Positions 33,324-42,523 of a stretch of 64,000 nucleotides of DNA are shown here, piece by piece. The stretch lies in the NCBI RefSeq assembly GCF_052050035.1, contig NZ_CP189882.1, forward strand, positions 3,410,001-3,474,000, given 5' to 3'. The notes beneath the pieces were generated by a model. The model did no database searches, was not told the DNA's origin, and saw only the letters and a list, made by a program, of their open reading frames with translations. The position numbers were made by a program, and so were the translations under genes. Source of the DNA: Symbiopectobacterium purcellii_A. Lineage in GTDB: Bacteria > Pseudomonadota > Gammaproteobacteria > Enterobacterales > Enterobacteriaceae. The number at the start of each line of letters is the position of its first letter. Positions within the stretch are counted from its first letter, which is position 1.

Positions 33324-33641
33324 ATGAGTAAGAAAAACGATAACGCCGTAACACTGCTCACCCCGATTGTACGGGATGCCGATAAAATCACCCGCGTCGC
33401 CATTACCGACGAGATCAAACAGGCCGGTTCACTGCGTGGCCTGCGTCTGGTCAATGTGCTGAATATGGATGCGGATTCAGTCACCACGCTGTTAACCCGT
33501 GTCACGTCTCCCAGGCTGAAGCTGGCAGAAATCAACGCCATGGATACCCGCGATTTTTTCCAACTGGCGGAGACGTTGACGCCTTTTTTGGTACCGCCGG
33601 TGCCTGGCGAAGCGAGCGAGGCGGAGACGGAGACAGCATAA
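33324..33641 (+). CDS. E: Tail assembly protein gpE
   Basis: A 105-residue tail assembly protein of the P2 E family (P2 E is 91), related to lambda gpG as a tape-measure chaperone. It begins MSKKNDNAVTLLTPIVRDAD after GGAG. A T-TTT-TTG slippery heptamer at 33584-33590 lies in the zero frame near the 3' end; -1 slippage gives the E' fusion ending at 33802. Confidence 0.92.
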   Translation: MSKKNDNAVTLLTPIVRDADKITRVAITDEIKQAGSLRGLRLVNVLNMDADSVTTLLTRVTSPRLKLAEINAMDTRDFFQLAETLTPFLVPPVPGEASEAETETA

Positions 33642-33802
33642 CCCTGCTGCTGTTTGACCAGATTGACGATCTGGTCGCCGATATTGCCGTTGTTTTTAAC
33701 TGGCCGCCCTCTGAACTCTTCAGCATGGATCTGGGCGAGGTGATAGCCTGGCGCGAACGGGCGGCTATCCGCAGTGGAGCCAGTGACGATGAAAAGCCTT
33801 GA
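33324..33802 (+). CDS. E': gpE-E' fusion by programmed -1 frameshift
   Basis: In the -1 frame after 33590 the coding continues to TGA 33800-33802 and includes LLLFDQIDDLVADIAVVFNW and PPSELFSMDLGEVIAWRERA, a typical E' (gpGT-like) extension. The fused product would be about 158 residues. The extension overlaps the start of T (ATG 33789) in another frame. Frameshifting at TTTTTTG is established in P2; here it is inferred from the identical heptamer and the conserved downstream frame. Confidence 0.87.
33584..33590 (+). promoter_or_regulatory. -1 ribosomal slippery site in E
   Basis: TTTTTTG read as cc-T TTT TTG in the zero frame, the same heptamer used in P2 E. Confidence 0.87.
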
Positions 33803-36800
33803 TATCCGCGTTGCGTTCAGCGCGATAGACCGTTTAACCCGCCCGGTCAATGCCGCCCGCCAGAGTGCGGGCGGTCTGACTGAATCCCTCAAGAAAACCC
33901 AGTCCGCCATTAACGATCTGGACAAGCAGTCAAAAACCTTTAACCGCCTGCGCGACAGCGTGCAAAAAACCTCGCGTCAGATTGATGAGGCGGGCCGTTC
34001 TCTGGACGGACTCAACAAGGCCCAACGCAACGGCACCGTACTGACAGACAAACAGCGCGAACAGATGGCCGCCCTGGCGGCGAAAATGGAACGCCTTAAT
34101 GCGACGCGCGATCAGGAAATGGTTAAATTGCGTGCCAGCGCGCAGGCGTTGCGCGGTCATGGCGTATCGCTGACAGGAAGCACGGCCACCATTCAAAGCG
34201 CCATCCGGCGCACTGAACAATACAATAAAACGTTAGAGCGAGAGCGGCGGCAACTGGCCGCGGTAACGCAGGCGCGCGCACGCTATGACCGCATGCAGCA
34301 GACCGCGCAAAAGAGGCGTAATGGCGGCACCATGGCGGTAGCGGGTGCAACGGCGGGCGGTTATATGGGCGGGCAGTTCCTAGCGCCTGCGGTGGGCTTT
34401 GATGAGGAAATGTCACGCGTCCAGGCGCTCACGCGGCTGGATAAGAACGATCGGCAACTGTCAGCCTTGCGGGCCCAGGCGAAAAAACTCGGTGCAGAAA
34501 CGGCCTTTACCACCCGCGACGCGGCCAGCGGCCAGGCGTTCCTTGCCATGTCCGGTTTTACCCCACAGGCTATCCAGGCGGCCTTGCCTGGCGTGCTCAA
34601 TATGGCGCTGGCCGGCGGTATGGGTTTAGGCGAGTCCGCCGATATTAGCTCAAATATTCTTTCTCAGTTCCGCCTTGATCCTAAAGAAATGGATCGCGTC
34701 AGTGACGTGCTAACCGGCGCTTTCACTCGTACCAATACCGACTTACGGAATATCGGTGAGGCGATGAAATACGCCGGTACGGGTCTTTCTAATCTTGGCG
34801 TCAGCGTAGAACAGACCACAGCCATGATCGGCGTTATGGCTAATGTGGGCCTGCGCGGAAGTCTTGCCGGTACGGGCTTACAGACTACTTTTTCACGTCT
34901 TGCTGCACCCACTGGCAAGGCAAAAAATGCACTTAAAGAGTTGGGAGTAGAAGTCGCTGACACAGCAGGAAAAATGCGACCTGCCGAAGTGGTTCTTACT
35001 GACCTATACAAAAAAATCAGTCAGTACGGCGATACCGATAAACTCTCCTTCTTTAAAGATATTGCCGGTGAAGAAGCCGCAAAATCATTTCAGGCGTTGG
35101 TGATGTCAGCCGGAAAGGGTGAATTACAGAAATTGCTGGAAGAACTGAAAAACGCCAGCGGTGAAGCAAAAAAAGCCGCCAAGGTGATGGCTGATAACCT
35201 GGGTGGCGATCTAAAAGAACTGGATAGCGCCTGGGAAGGGTTTCGCATTCAAATAGCAGAGACGATTGATGGGCCATTGCGCCAACTCTCCCAAGGCCTG
35301 AGTGAAGTTATTAACCGCATGATGCTATGGGCCAAAGAAAACCCCAAGCTGACACAGACACTGCTGATTGTTGGCGGCAGTGCTTTAGCCTTGACGGCGG
35401 CTATTGGGGCCACCTCGCTCGCTACGGGTTTATTGCTGGGGCCGCTGGCAAAGCTGCAATTAGGTTTTACGTTATTGACCGGTGGGCGCGGCATTGGCGG
35501 CGCGATCACGATGTTTCAAACGCTGGGCGGCGTGGCGGGCGGTTCAATGGCGCGCGTTGGCGACTGGTCGCAGATAATGAAAACGCTATCGGGCGGCTTT
35601 TCCCGGTTGCCTGCGCTGTTGGCACCGGTGCGCGGCATGCTGTTTTCTGTATTCACCTCACCGCTTTCGGCGTTGGCGTCGCTGGGTAAAGGCATTGGCG
35701 GTCTGTTGTTGCGGCTCACCGGTTTGCCTGCGATAGGGGGCATTATCACCGGTGCGGTGTCCCTGCTGGGTGGTGCGCTGTCGGCGCTGTTAAGCCCGAT
35801 AGGGCTGATTGGTGCCGCGTTCGTCGGTGTCGGTGTGCTTATCTGGCGTAACTGGGAGCCTATCAAAGCCTTTTTCAGCGGTATGTTCAGCGGCATCATG
35901 CAGCAGCTTGCGCCGTTCCGCGATGCGTTTTTTACCCTGACGCTGGTTTTCGGTGCCATTGGTGATGCGGTTAGCCGAGTGTGGGACGGGTTTATGAAAC
36001 TGTTCACACCGGTGGATAGCAGCCGTCAGGCATTGGAAAAATGCACGTCAGCCGGTGAAACCTTTGGCCGGGTGTTAGGTGCCGCACTCACTGTGTTGTT
36101 GTGGCCGTTGCAAAAACTGATGGAGGGGATCGGCTGGGTACTGGAAAAACTCGACCTTATCCCGTCCGGTTTGGAAGCGGCGCGCATCAAGGCGGAAAGC
36201 CTGAAGAAGGATCCCGTTATGTGGGAATGGGATCCGCAGCAGAAAAAAATGGTGCAAAAGGGCTGGAACGGGTCACCCAAACCAGACGGAAATAGTCCGT
36301 TTGTTGGGCCCCCTCTCCCCCCCGGATACAAACCGCCGCTAACCGGTGATAACGGCACAATGCGGCGGTTGCAGAATATTGACAGCAACACCAAAGCGAC
36401 AGCTGACAACACGAAGAAGATCGGCCCCGGCGATATCATCTTTAAAAACCTGCCGCGCGCACTGGCGGTGCGGGGTGAGTGGCAGGGATCCCGGCTTGCC
36501 AGCCTGCCAACGGTTAAAACCGGTGCCAGCCCCGCCACATTGGCAATGCAACCTAATGCTGATATTGCGGCGATCGCCTCGCGCCCCGTGGTGGTTGCCG
36601 CATCGCAACCCGTGCTTCAGGCAGCGCTTCCCCCGGTGGCCCCCGTCAACCGCGCACCGGCGTTACCTTCCGCAGTGGGCGCGCTCCCGCCTGAAATCCA
36701 TGTCCATCTGCACGGCGCAGAGCGGCAGGACGCGCGCGAAATCGGGCGCATTGTCAGTGAAAAACTTAACGCTGAATTGGCGCGCTTTGAGCGGATGAAG

Positions 36801-36827
36801 CGCGGCAGTTTCAGAGACGCGGATTAA
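33789..36827 (+). CDS. T: Tail tape measure protein gpT
   Basis: Determines tail length and is threaded through the tube. From ATG 33789 it is 1012 residues, about 200 longer than P2 T (815), predicting a longer tail. An N-terminal coiled-coil-rich part (residues 1-160) is followed by the phage TMP core (VGFDEEMSRVQALTRLDKND, then AMKYAGTGLSNLGVSVEQTT), hydrophobic helices about residues 520-720 (LLIVGGSALALTAAIGATSL, LLGGALSALLSPIGLIGAAF) and a Pro/Ala-rich C-terminal part ending with a short helix. The start overlaps the E' frame, and U follows after 15 bp. Confidence 0.94.
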   Translation: MKSLDIRVAFSAIDRLTRPVNAARQSAGGLTESLKKTQSAINDLDKQSKTFNRLRDSVQKTSRQIDEAGRSLDGLNKAQRNGTVLTDKQREQMAALAAKMERLNATRDQEMVKLRASAQALRGHGVSLTGSTATIQSAIRRTEQYNKTLERERRQLAAVTQARARYDRMQQTAQKRRNGGTMAVAGATAGGYMGGQFLAPAVGFDEEMSRVQALTRLDKNDRQLSALRAQAKKLGAETAFTTRDAASGQAFLAMSGFTPQAIQAALPGVLNMALAGGMGLGESADISSNILSQFRLDPKEMDRVSDVLTGAFTRTNTDLRNIGEAMKYAGTGLSNLGVSVEQTTAMIGVMANVGLRGSLAGTGLQTTFSRLAAPTGKAKNALKELGVEVADTAGKMRPAEVVLTDLYKKISQYGDTDKLSFFKDIAGEEAAKSFQALVMSAGKGELQKLLEELKNASGEAKKAAKVMADNLGGDLKELDSAWEGFRIQIAETIDGPLRQLSQGLSEVINRMMLWAKENPKLTQTLLIVGGSALALTAAIGATSLATGLLLGPLAKLQLGFTLLTGGRGIGGAITMFQTLGGVAGGSMARVGDWSQIMKTLSGGFSRLPALLAPVRGMLFSVFTSPLSALASLGKGIGGLLLRLTGLPAIGGIITGAVSLLGGALSALLSPIGLIGAAFVGVGVLIWRNWEPIKAFFSGMFSGIMQQLAPFRDAFFTLTLVFGAIGDAVSRVWDGFMKLFTPVDSSRQALEKCTSAGETFGRVLGAALTVLLWPLQKLMEGIGWVLEKLDLIPSGLEAARIKAESLKKDPVMWEWDPQQKKMVQKGWNGSPKPDGNSPFVGPPLPPGYKPPLTGDNGTMRRLQNIDSNTKATADNTKKIGPGDIIFKNLPRALAVRGEWQGSRLASLPTVKTGASPATLAMQPNADIAAIASRPVVVAASQPVLQAALPPVAPVNRAPALPSAVGALPPEIHVHLHGAERQDAREIGRIVSEKLNAELARFERMKRGSFRDAD

Positions 36828-36842
36828 CTGGAGAAAGTCACC

Positions 36843-37319
36843 ATGATGATGGTTTACGGGCTGTTTGTGTTTGAACTGAAAACCTTGCCACACCAGCAGC
36901 TACGCCAGTCAAAGCAATGGCGGCACGTTAAAAATGAGCGTATTAACCGCTCGGCAAAGTGGCAGTACATCGGCGCGGGGGAAGATCAGATCACGCTGGA
37001 CGGCGTTCTGTACCCGGAAATCACCGGCGGCGAGCTGTCATTAACCGCTCTGAATACCCAGGCGTACAGCGGCCGCCCCTGGCCGTTGATTGAGGGCACC
37101 GGGCAGATTTATGGCATGTATGTGCTCACCGGCATGCAGACAACGCGCACCGAACTTGACCGCTATGGCAAGGCGAAAAAGATAGCGTTTTCGCTGAGCT
37201 TTCAGCGCTGTGATGAAGATTTGCGCGAGCGGCTGCAATCCTCGTCATTCAGCGATCTGATGGACAATGCACGCAGTAGCGCTAACGATGCGGTGAACGC
37301 GGTGAAAGGGTTATTTTGA
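36843..37319 (+). CDS. U: Tail protein gpU
   Basis: A 158-residue tail protein of the P2 U family (P2 U 159): MMMVYGLFVFELKTLPHQQL, RQSKQWRHVKNERINRSAKW and QYIGAGEDQITLDGVLYPEI are strongly conserved. It acts in tail completion at the baseplate end of the tape measure. In P2 the next gene would be D. Here a 12-codon ORF overlapping the U stop (ATG at 37320, MASTVGIDRAEA) is followed by a terminator, and the facing gene is G. Confidence 0.94.
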   Translation: MMMVYGLFVFELKTLPHQQLRQSKQWRHVKNERINRSAKWQYIGAGEDQITLDGVLYPEITGGELSLTALNTQAYSGRPWPLIEGTGQIYGMYVLTGMQTTRTELDRYGKAKKIAFSLSFQRCDEDLRERLQSSSFSDLMDNARSSANDAVNAVKGLF

Positions 37320-37385
37320 TGGCCAGCACAGTCGGTATTGACCGTGCTGAAGCATAGATAAAAATAACTGTACTCGATAAACAGA

Positions 37386-37412
37386 GCCCGCCGAGTGTGG
37401 CGGGCTTTTACG
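37386..37412 (+). terminator. Terminator after U (between converging U and G)
   Basis: GCCCGCC and GGCGGGC with loop GAGTGT (37387-37406) followed by TTTT on the plus strand. Confidence 0.85.
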
Positions 37413-37421
37413 TGCGGAATA

Positions 37422-38054
37422 TTACTTCTGTGGCACAGGCGGCCAGTCAATATCAGGCGCAGTACTGACATCAATACGGTTCAACATCACCCGGTAGGTT
37501 TTCCATTTCGTTAACGCTGCTTTCTCTTCGTCAGTTGCCATATCCAGATCCAGCGCATCACTCAATGTCAGAATACGCGCATTCGCCACGGCAAGGCGTG
37601 AGGTTAACGCTTGTTGCGCTGCCTGCTGCGCAGCGTGTGATTCTGCCGCTTGCTGGGCTTGCGTGTCTGTCACCCACTTTTTACCGTCCCACGTATCAAA
37701 CTCACTTTCTGGCTTCAGCGGCGTGACATTATCCGGCAGTTCGCCGAATTGAGTAACCGTCTGCTCCTGTCGCGTTTCCGTGCTGTAAACCGTTTGTCCG
37801 CGATAATCTGGCAAGAACTCCCACGACTTGCCATCCACCGTGCGACGTAGAGCTTGCCCAGCAGGCGGTAACTCTGGCTTATCGGGGTAACTGTGTGCGG
37901 GAAGGCCTACACCGAGCATGAGGTATTCCATGCTCGCGCTTTGGTATTCACCAGTGTATTGATTGACATGATAGACAGTGATCCAGCCAGCTTTTTTGCT
38001 GAGTCCGTTTTCGCCTAATTCGGCAGTCTCAATATCAGTGGAATAGTTGCTCAT
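37422..38054 (-). CDS. G: Tail fibre assembly protein gpG
   Basis: A 210-residue tail fibre assembly chaperone. N-terminal part is variable, with YMLMLGVGLPAHSYPDKPEL-like text (EYLMLGVGLPAHSYPDKPEL). The C-terminal half TSRLAVANARILTLSDALDL and DEEKAALTKWKTYRVMLNRI is the conserved Tfa/G domain ending in D-W-P-P. It overlaps the H stop by one base. Such proteins trimerise the fibre encoded just upstream. Confidence 0.92.
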   Translation of the reverse strand: MSNYSTDIETAELGENGLSKKAGWITVYHVNQYTGEYQSASMEYLMLGVGLPAHSYPDKPELPPAGQALRRTVDGKSWEFLPDYRGQTVYSTETRQEQTVTQFGELPDNVTPLKPESEFDTWDGKKWVTDTQAQQAAESHAAQQAAQQALTSRLAVANARILTLSDALDLDMATDEEKAALTKWKTYRVMLNRIDVSTAPDIDWPPVPQK

Positions 38055-40096
38055 TATGCTGCTCTCACAATGTAGTTAAAGGCAATATTGCGTGGGCGAT
38101 TTTCTGCTGCCGTAGGGACAACCTTTGATGCGTCAAAAGTCAGGCTACCCCATTGGCAAAAACCGGATCCCTTAGCGAGTTGGGTTTCATGTTTAAATAC
38201 TGTTGAGAATGCCCCCATGTCTTCGCCGTCGGACCATTCCGCAACGCCGTTCCTGGTGGCTGTGATGTTTCTAATCGCATCGCCCTGAGATGACAGCAAC
38301 GCTCGTCCGGTATCAACCTTGCGCCCATCATCCCAGCCACGAATAAATTCGCCGCGCAGGTCAGGTAAATGACCGGATGGGTAGAGCTCCGCGAGAATCG
38401 GATAGGTTGTTTTATCAAACGCCTGTCCGTTGCATTTCAGAAAACCCGATGGAGCAACAGCCCCAGGGAACGGGAGCGGAATACCTGCAAACTCCGATGC
38501 TGATATAGGGTTTGGTAGGTTTTGGTTTGTCCACAATTCTTGGCTGATGGTTGCAGTACCAAGAACGTTCCCGGAGGTAACAACAATTCCGCCTGAGTCC
38601 CCAGAGACGGCATACCCAATAGACATTGCAGCCCATGTGTCACCGGATCTAATTATGAATGAAGGAGAATACCTTTTGCTGTACGGGTTCGCGCCTGATT
38701 CATTTCTAAAAACACGGCTTCCTGTGCTGGCGCTTCTAAACCAAGCTAACAATGTGGCTTCATTATAATTAACGGCTTGACCATTACCGCCCCAGCCCCA
38801 CGCGCCGTTAAGCATCACAGAACCCGTTGTTCCGTCAAATGCGCTTGATTGCTTAACAAGATTTGCGCTTGTCCACAGCGTAGACCATGCACTTGCAACG
38901 CCGTTATTTATCTGGCGCAGCCTGAAATCCATGCCACCACCATCACGCCCGAGCAAATCCCAACCGTAGGTTGTGGACTCCTGCACATGAATCCCCGATG
39001 CTCCCGTGCCACCAAAGGGATTATCGGCGTTGTTAGCTTGATAGCTAAAGAACCCGCAACCCGCAGCGCCGCCAGTTGCACCAGCAGCACGAGGGCGAGC
39101 ATTTGCACCAAGTCCATGCCCACCATTGATAACCAATGCGCCCGCTGTTGTGTCATCTTGCGACTTCTGCAACTGAGTGGTATCTACCTTCTTCTCTAAT
39201 TCGGTGTTGGTTTCCGCCTTGGAGTATGCCCCGACATCGCCAGCAGCCAGCGTGATATCTGCGTTCAGCGCCTTGCCGTTCACCTTGCGCCGTGCGGGTA
39301 CACGGCTATCAGCGTTATCGTTGGCACTGGCAGCAGCCGTCGCGGCATTATTGGCCGCATCAGTAGCCGCATTGACTTTCGTGTCGGTTTCCGCCTTGGT
39401 ATACGCCCCAACATCAGCAGCGCCCAGCGCAATATCTGCCGACAGCGCTTTACCATTTACCGTGCGTCCAGACGGTACGCGCCCATTGGCATTATCGTTC
39501 GCCGCTTTCACGGCTTTGGGCGTGGCGGCCAGCGTTTCGCTGGCGCTATCGGTGGCACTGCTCAGTTGCACCAGACCTTTTTCTTTCAACGTGGCATCCG
39601 GGTGTTTACGGCTTTTTTCATGGGTAGCGATGGCCTCATCCACATAGCCACGCGTTGCCAGCACTACCGCCGGATCAATCTTGAGTGATACCGTTTCTGT
39701 GCTGGAGACAATCAAAATCATGCGCACGGTCTGAATGCGTCCGCTGCCTTCCTGCAACTGCGGCTTATAGGTTTCGGCACAGTTGGCAACCGCAATCAGA
39801 TTTCCCTCGGCATCAAACAGACCGAGTTCACGGATCCAGAAACCCCCTTCGTTTTCCGGGATCACCTGCTCGGCAATAATCTGATTGGCGTTGTCGGGAT
39901 CGACGCGCAGGCTATTGATGGCCGCACGGCGTTTCTCGTTAATCAGCGTGGTCTGTGCCGGGTTTGGCGTCGGTAATACGCCGCCGCCGTCACCGACGGC
40001 CATATGGGTGATATCCAGACGTGATCCGATCGCTGTCGCGTTTGCCAGCCTGGCCGCGCCAATGTTGGTTAACAGGGCAAAAAATTTTGTACTCAT
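38054..40096 (-). CDS. H: Tail fibre protein gpH
   Basis: A 680-residue receptor-binding fibre. The N-terminal 160 residues are the P2-like baseplate-attachment domain (MSTKFFALLTNIGAARLANA, ITHMAVGDGGGVLPTPNPAQ). The middle has repeated VNGKALSADIALGAADVGAY and VNGKALNADITLAAGDVGAY units about 75 residues apart. The C-terminus is a phage tail collar domain (FPGAVAPSGFLKCNGQAFDK, LPDLRGEFIRGWDDGRKVDT) ending NIAFNYIVRAA. Repeats and domain swaps of this sort are normal in fibres. Confidence 0.93.
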   Translation of the reverse strand: MSTKFFALLTNIGAARLANATAIGSRLDITHMAVGDGGGVLPTPNPAQTTLINEKRRAAINSLRVDPDNANQIIAEQVIPENEGGFWIRELGLFDAEGNLIAVANCAETYKPQLQEGSGRIQTVRMILIVSSTETVSLKIDPAVVLATRGYVDEAIATHEKSRKHPDATLKEKGLVQLSSATDSASETLAATPKAVKAANDNANGRVPSGRTVNGKALSADIALGAADVGAYTKAETDTKVNAATDAANNAATAAASANDNADSRVPARRKVNGKALNADITLAAGDVGAYSKAETNTELEKKVDTTQLQKSQDDTTAGALVINGGHGLGANARPRAAGATGGAAGCGFFSYQANNADNPFGGTGASGIHVQESTTYGWDLLGRDGGGMDFRLRQINNGVASAWSTLWTSANLVKQSSAFDGTTGSVMLNGAWGWGGNGQAVNYNEATLLAWFRSASTGSRVFRNESGANPYSKRYSPSFIIRSGDTWAAMSIGYAVSGDSGGIVVTSGNVLGTATISQELWTNQNLPNPISASEFAGIPLPFPGAVAPSGFLKCNGQAFDKTTYPILAELYPSGHLPDLRGEFIRGWDDGRKVDTGRALLSSQGDAIRNITATRNGVAEWSDGEDMGAFSTVFKHETQLAKGSGFCQWGSLTFDASKVVPTAAENRPRNIAFNYIVRAA

Positions 40097-40701
40097 ACGG
40101 TTACGCTCATCGTATCAATCACGTGAATGCCTGCACCGATGCAGTCCGGTGAAAACACGGTGATGGTTTCAGGGAAATAGGGGTATACGGTCAAATCATT
40201 GCCGTCGTAAACGCTGGCCGCGACATAGGCCGCACCTTGCGTATCCAACGTGATATTGAGTCCCAGCAAGTGACGGCTAAGCGGCTTGGCGTCAGCAATC
40301 AGCCGCTCAATCTCTAAAAAGGTTTCTTCAGTAATACCGCTGTCTTGCACACCGATATCAAGGTGAAAGGTTCCCGGCACGCCGCCGGTTTGCCACCATT
40401 CGATCACGCGCAGCAAGTAACCAAACGGCTCGACCACCCGGCGCAGCGCGGCAATGGTGCCTTTCTGGCGGTGTATCAACCAGGCAGACTTAATCACTTG
40501 TCGCTTGGTTTGCTCTGACCAGCGTTTATCCCAGCGGTCAACAGACAACGCCCAGGCCAGAAAGGGCAGCAGATCTAGCGGGCATTTCTCCGCATCCCAC
40601 AAGGTATTCAGATCGACCGCCATTTCCGTCAGGATGTGGCTGGCCGCTGCGGCATGGCGCATAAAGGCACTGGCAGAGGGGGGCAACAGATCGTTATTCA
40701 T
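40093..40701 (-). CDS. I: Baseplate/tail protein gpI
   Basis: A 202-residue tail protein I family member, required for baseplate assembly and fibre attachment. From ATG 40701 it reads MNNDLLPPSASAFMRHAAAA, then LLPFLAWALSVDRWDKRWSE and the WLIHRQKGTIAALRRVVEPF core that marks the family. The P2 homologue is 176 residues; the extra length is at the C-terminus. Four-base ATGA overlap with H and 8-nt overlap with J show tight coupling. Confidence 0.93.
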   Translation of the reverse strand: MNNDLLPPSASAFMRHAAAASHILTEMAVDLNTLWDAEKCPLDLLPFLAWALSVDRWDKRWSEQTKRQVIKSAWLIHRQKGTIAALRRVVEPFGYLLRVIEWWQTGGVPGTFHLDIGVQDSGITEETFLEIERLIADAKPLSRHLLGLNITLDTQGAAYVAASVYDGNDLTVYPYFPETITVFSPDCIGAGIHVIDTMSVTV

Positions 40702-41590
40702 CCGTGCCCCCTTCCAGCAGGGTGAAACCCGTGCAATACGCCGCCTGAGTGTCACCGATCACCATGTCCTGTGCAGGCGTGATGATTTCAACGCGCTGAA
40801 CACCTTGCACATGCAAGGCGGCCATTATCGCGGAGCGGGCCACATCACGCCCAATCTTGCCCTGGTTACTCACCCAGTCACGCAGTGAATCCTGTGCGGC
40901 ATGGGTGATGGGCTCCGAGCCCGAGCCGGGGTAGAGGTAGAGCCGCGCGTTTATCGCGTAGCTGATGATCTCTGCGCTCTGTACCGTCAGCCGATCAGCC
41001 ACCGGGCGTTTATCTTCCGCAGAGAGCGCCGCGTTAACCTGTGTCAGCAACCCGTCTGACGCACTGCCATCCCCTTGCGTCGAGAGAACGGATACCACTA
41101 CCGTGGCCGGTGACGGGCTGATTGCTTTAGCGTCGGCCACCTGGCCGCTCACACTCTTGGCAAAAAATTCATAGGCACCGGTCGGGCCCGCCACGCTTAA
41201 CCCTTCAAAGGCAGATTGCGCGCGCAGACGGAATGCGCTGTCGCTTTCCATCACCGCATCAGCAGTATCAGTGGCTTCGGTGATGGTCAGGCGTTGGGTG
41301 TCAAGATTCACCGCCAGATTATCCAGATCCGAGGACACCGCGTGGCTGAGCATGCACGCCGCCGCCCCTTCGTTAATCCGCTGGCGCAACATCATTTCAC
41401 GGTAGGCGATGACCTGCGCGATCACGTTTAACGGCTCGGATTCCCGTTCAAGCGCGGCCGCCACTGAGGCGCGTTGCTCCACCGGAAACGCCGCAATCAT
41501 CACCGCGTTAACCTCCTGAAGGATCACTTCAAAATCTAGCGTTTCAATGATCTGCGGTTGGGGCAGTTGCGACAGGTCAACGGTTGCCAT
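40694..41590 (-). CDS. J: Baseplate assembly protein gpJ
   Basis: A 298-residue baseplate wedge protein (P2 J 302). ETLDFEVILQEVNAVMIAAF, YREMMLRQRINEGAAACMLS and the C-terminal segment SAIMAALHVQGVQRVEIITP, with DMVIGDTQAAYCTG, match Baseplate_J. It overlaps W by 14 nt and I by 8 nt. Confidence 0.94.
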   Translation of the reverse strand: MATVDLSQLPQPQIIETLDFEVILQEVNAVMIAAFPVEQRASVAAALERESEPLNVIAQVIAYREMMLRQRINEGAAACMLSHAVSSDLDNLAVNLDTQRLTITEATDTADAVMESDSAFRLRAQSAFEGLSVAGPTGAYEFFAKSVSGQVADAKAISPSPATVVVSVLSTQGDGSASDGLLTQVNAALSAEDKRPVADRLTVQSAEIISYAINARLYLYPGSGSEPITHAAQDSLRDWVSNQGKIGRDVARSAIMAALHVQGVQRVEIITPAQDMVIGDTQAAYCTGFTLLEGGTDE

Positions 41591-41945
41591 TGGATGCCCC
41601 CTTGAGCGGCACTGTGGTGCGCACGGTTTGCATGCTTTCGGTGATCAGGCCGGACAGTTCCACCTCTGTTGCGCCCGTGGGTGAAAACCGGATATCGACT
41701 GCATTCAGCGCGATCCGCGACTCCCAGCGCGCCAGGGCAATCACGCACGCGCTCATCAATTGCAGTCGTGTTGTGGCGTTCTGCGGCGCATCCAGCAAAT
41801 CAGGCACCAGACTGCCGTATTCACGGCGCATGATGCGAGACGCCAGCGGCGTGGTGAGAATGTCGCGCACGGAATGCCATAGCTGATCGGTATCCGTCAG
41901 CACGCCAACGCCGTCGGGGTTCATGCCGGTATAACGCGCGCTCAT
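41577..41945 (-). CDS. W: Baseplate wedge protein gpW (gp25-like)
   Basis: A 122-residue gp25/lysozyme-like baseplate wedge subunit (P2 W 115). MSARYTGMNPDGVGVLTDTD, LTTPLASRIMRREYGSLVPD and RWESRIALNAVDIRFSP carry the family pattern (the R-E-Y-G-S-x-V-P motif). ATGA overlap with V. Confidence 0.94.
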   Translation of the reverse strand: MSARYTGMNPDGVGVLTDTDQLWHSVRDILTTPLASRIMRREYGSLVPDLLDAPQNATTRLQLMSACVIALARWESRIALNAVDIRFSPTGATEVELSGLITESMQTVRTTVPLKGASNGNR

Positions 41946-42523
41946 TGGGTGCCCTCCGTCCAACTGCCACCGCGCTGCACTGCGCCATGCCCGTGATTGT
42001 CAATCTGCACGCCGTTGGAGGTAAACGCACCGCCGCTGTGTGCAATGCTGCCGCGCATTTCTCCGCCTTTTTGTACTTCCAGCGTGCCGGTCGTCAGCTT
42101 GTTGGTGCAAATCACTTCCGGCGTATCCAGGGTAATACGGGTTGCTGCGCTCACCCGTGCGGTTTTCATGCCGACGGCTTCCAGTGCACCGGCGGCAGCG
42201 TCATAGCGAAAGCGGGCACCGTCCGGCGCGGTAATGACAATCTCTTGCAGACTGCTACCCGGCGCGGGGTTCTCGTCGCTGTACAGGCTGCCGATAATGA
42301 CGGCGGTTTCCGGGTTACCGCCGAGACACCCTAACCAGACCTGCTCGCCAATCGACGGCGGGATCCAGACCTTGAACGCACCGGCGCGTTGGGTATTCCA
42401 GCGTAACCAGTCGGTGAGCAACTCGCCGCTTTTGACACGCACGCGCCAGGTTTCCGGGTTCACTTCCGCTACCACGCCAACACGTAAGATATTCGCCAGC
42501 AGGCGCATTAATTCGGCACTCAT
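41942..42523 (-). CDS. V: Baseplate spike protein gpV
   Basis: The membrane-piercing central spike, 193 residues (P2 V 211). The N-terminal OB-fold (RVGVVAEVNPETWRVRVKSG, then WIPPSIGEQVWLGCLGGNPE) is followed by a beta-helical C-terminus. The tail HSGGAFTSNGVQIDNHGHGA has the H-x-H pair that binds the apex iron in P2-family spikes. ATGA overlap with S. Confidence 0.93.
   Translation of the reverse strand: MSAELMRLLANILRVGVVAEVNPETWRVRVKSGELLTDWLRWNTQRAGAFKVWIPPSIGEQVWLGCLGGNPETAVIIGSLYSDENPAPGSSLQEIVITAPDGARFRYDAAAGALEAVGMKTARVSAATRITLDTPEVICTNKLTTGTLEVQKGGEMRGSIAHSGGAFTSNGVQIDNHGHGAVQRGGSWTEGTQ

Noticed and set aside
37320..37358. A 12-codon ORF (MASTVGIDRAEA) overlapping the U stop
   Set aside because: Too short to call as a gene; kept only as a possible relic in the inversion finding.
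38054..40096. Repeated VNGKAL...ADVGAY units in gpH as a possible DNA-level repeat array
   Set aside because: They are ordinary protein repeats of tail fibres, not a CRISPR or satellite array.
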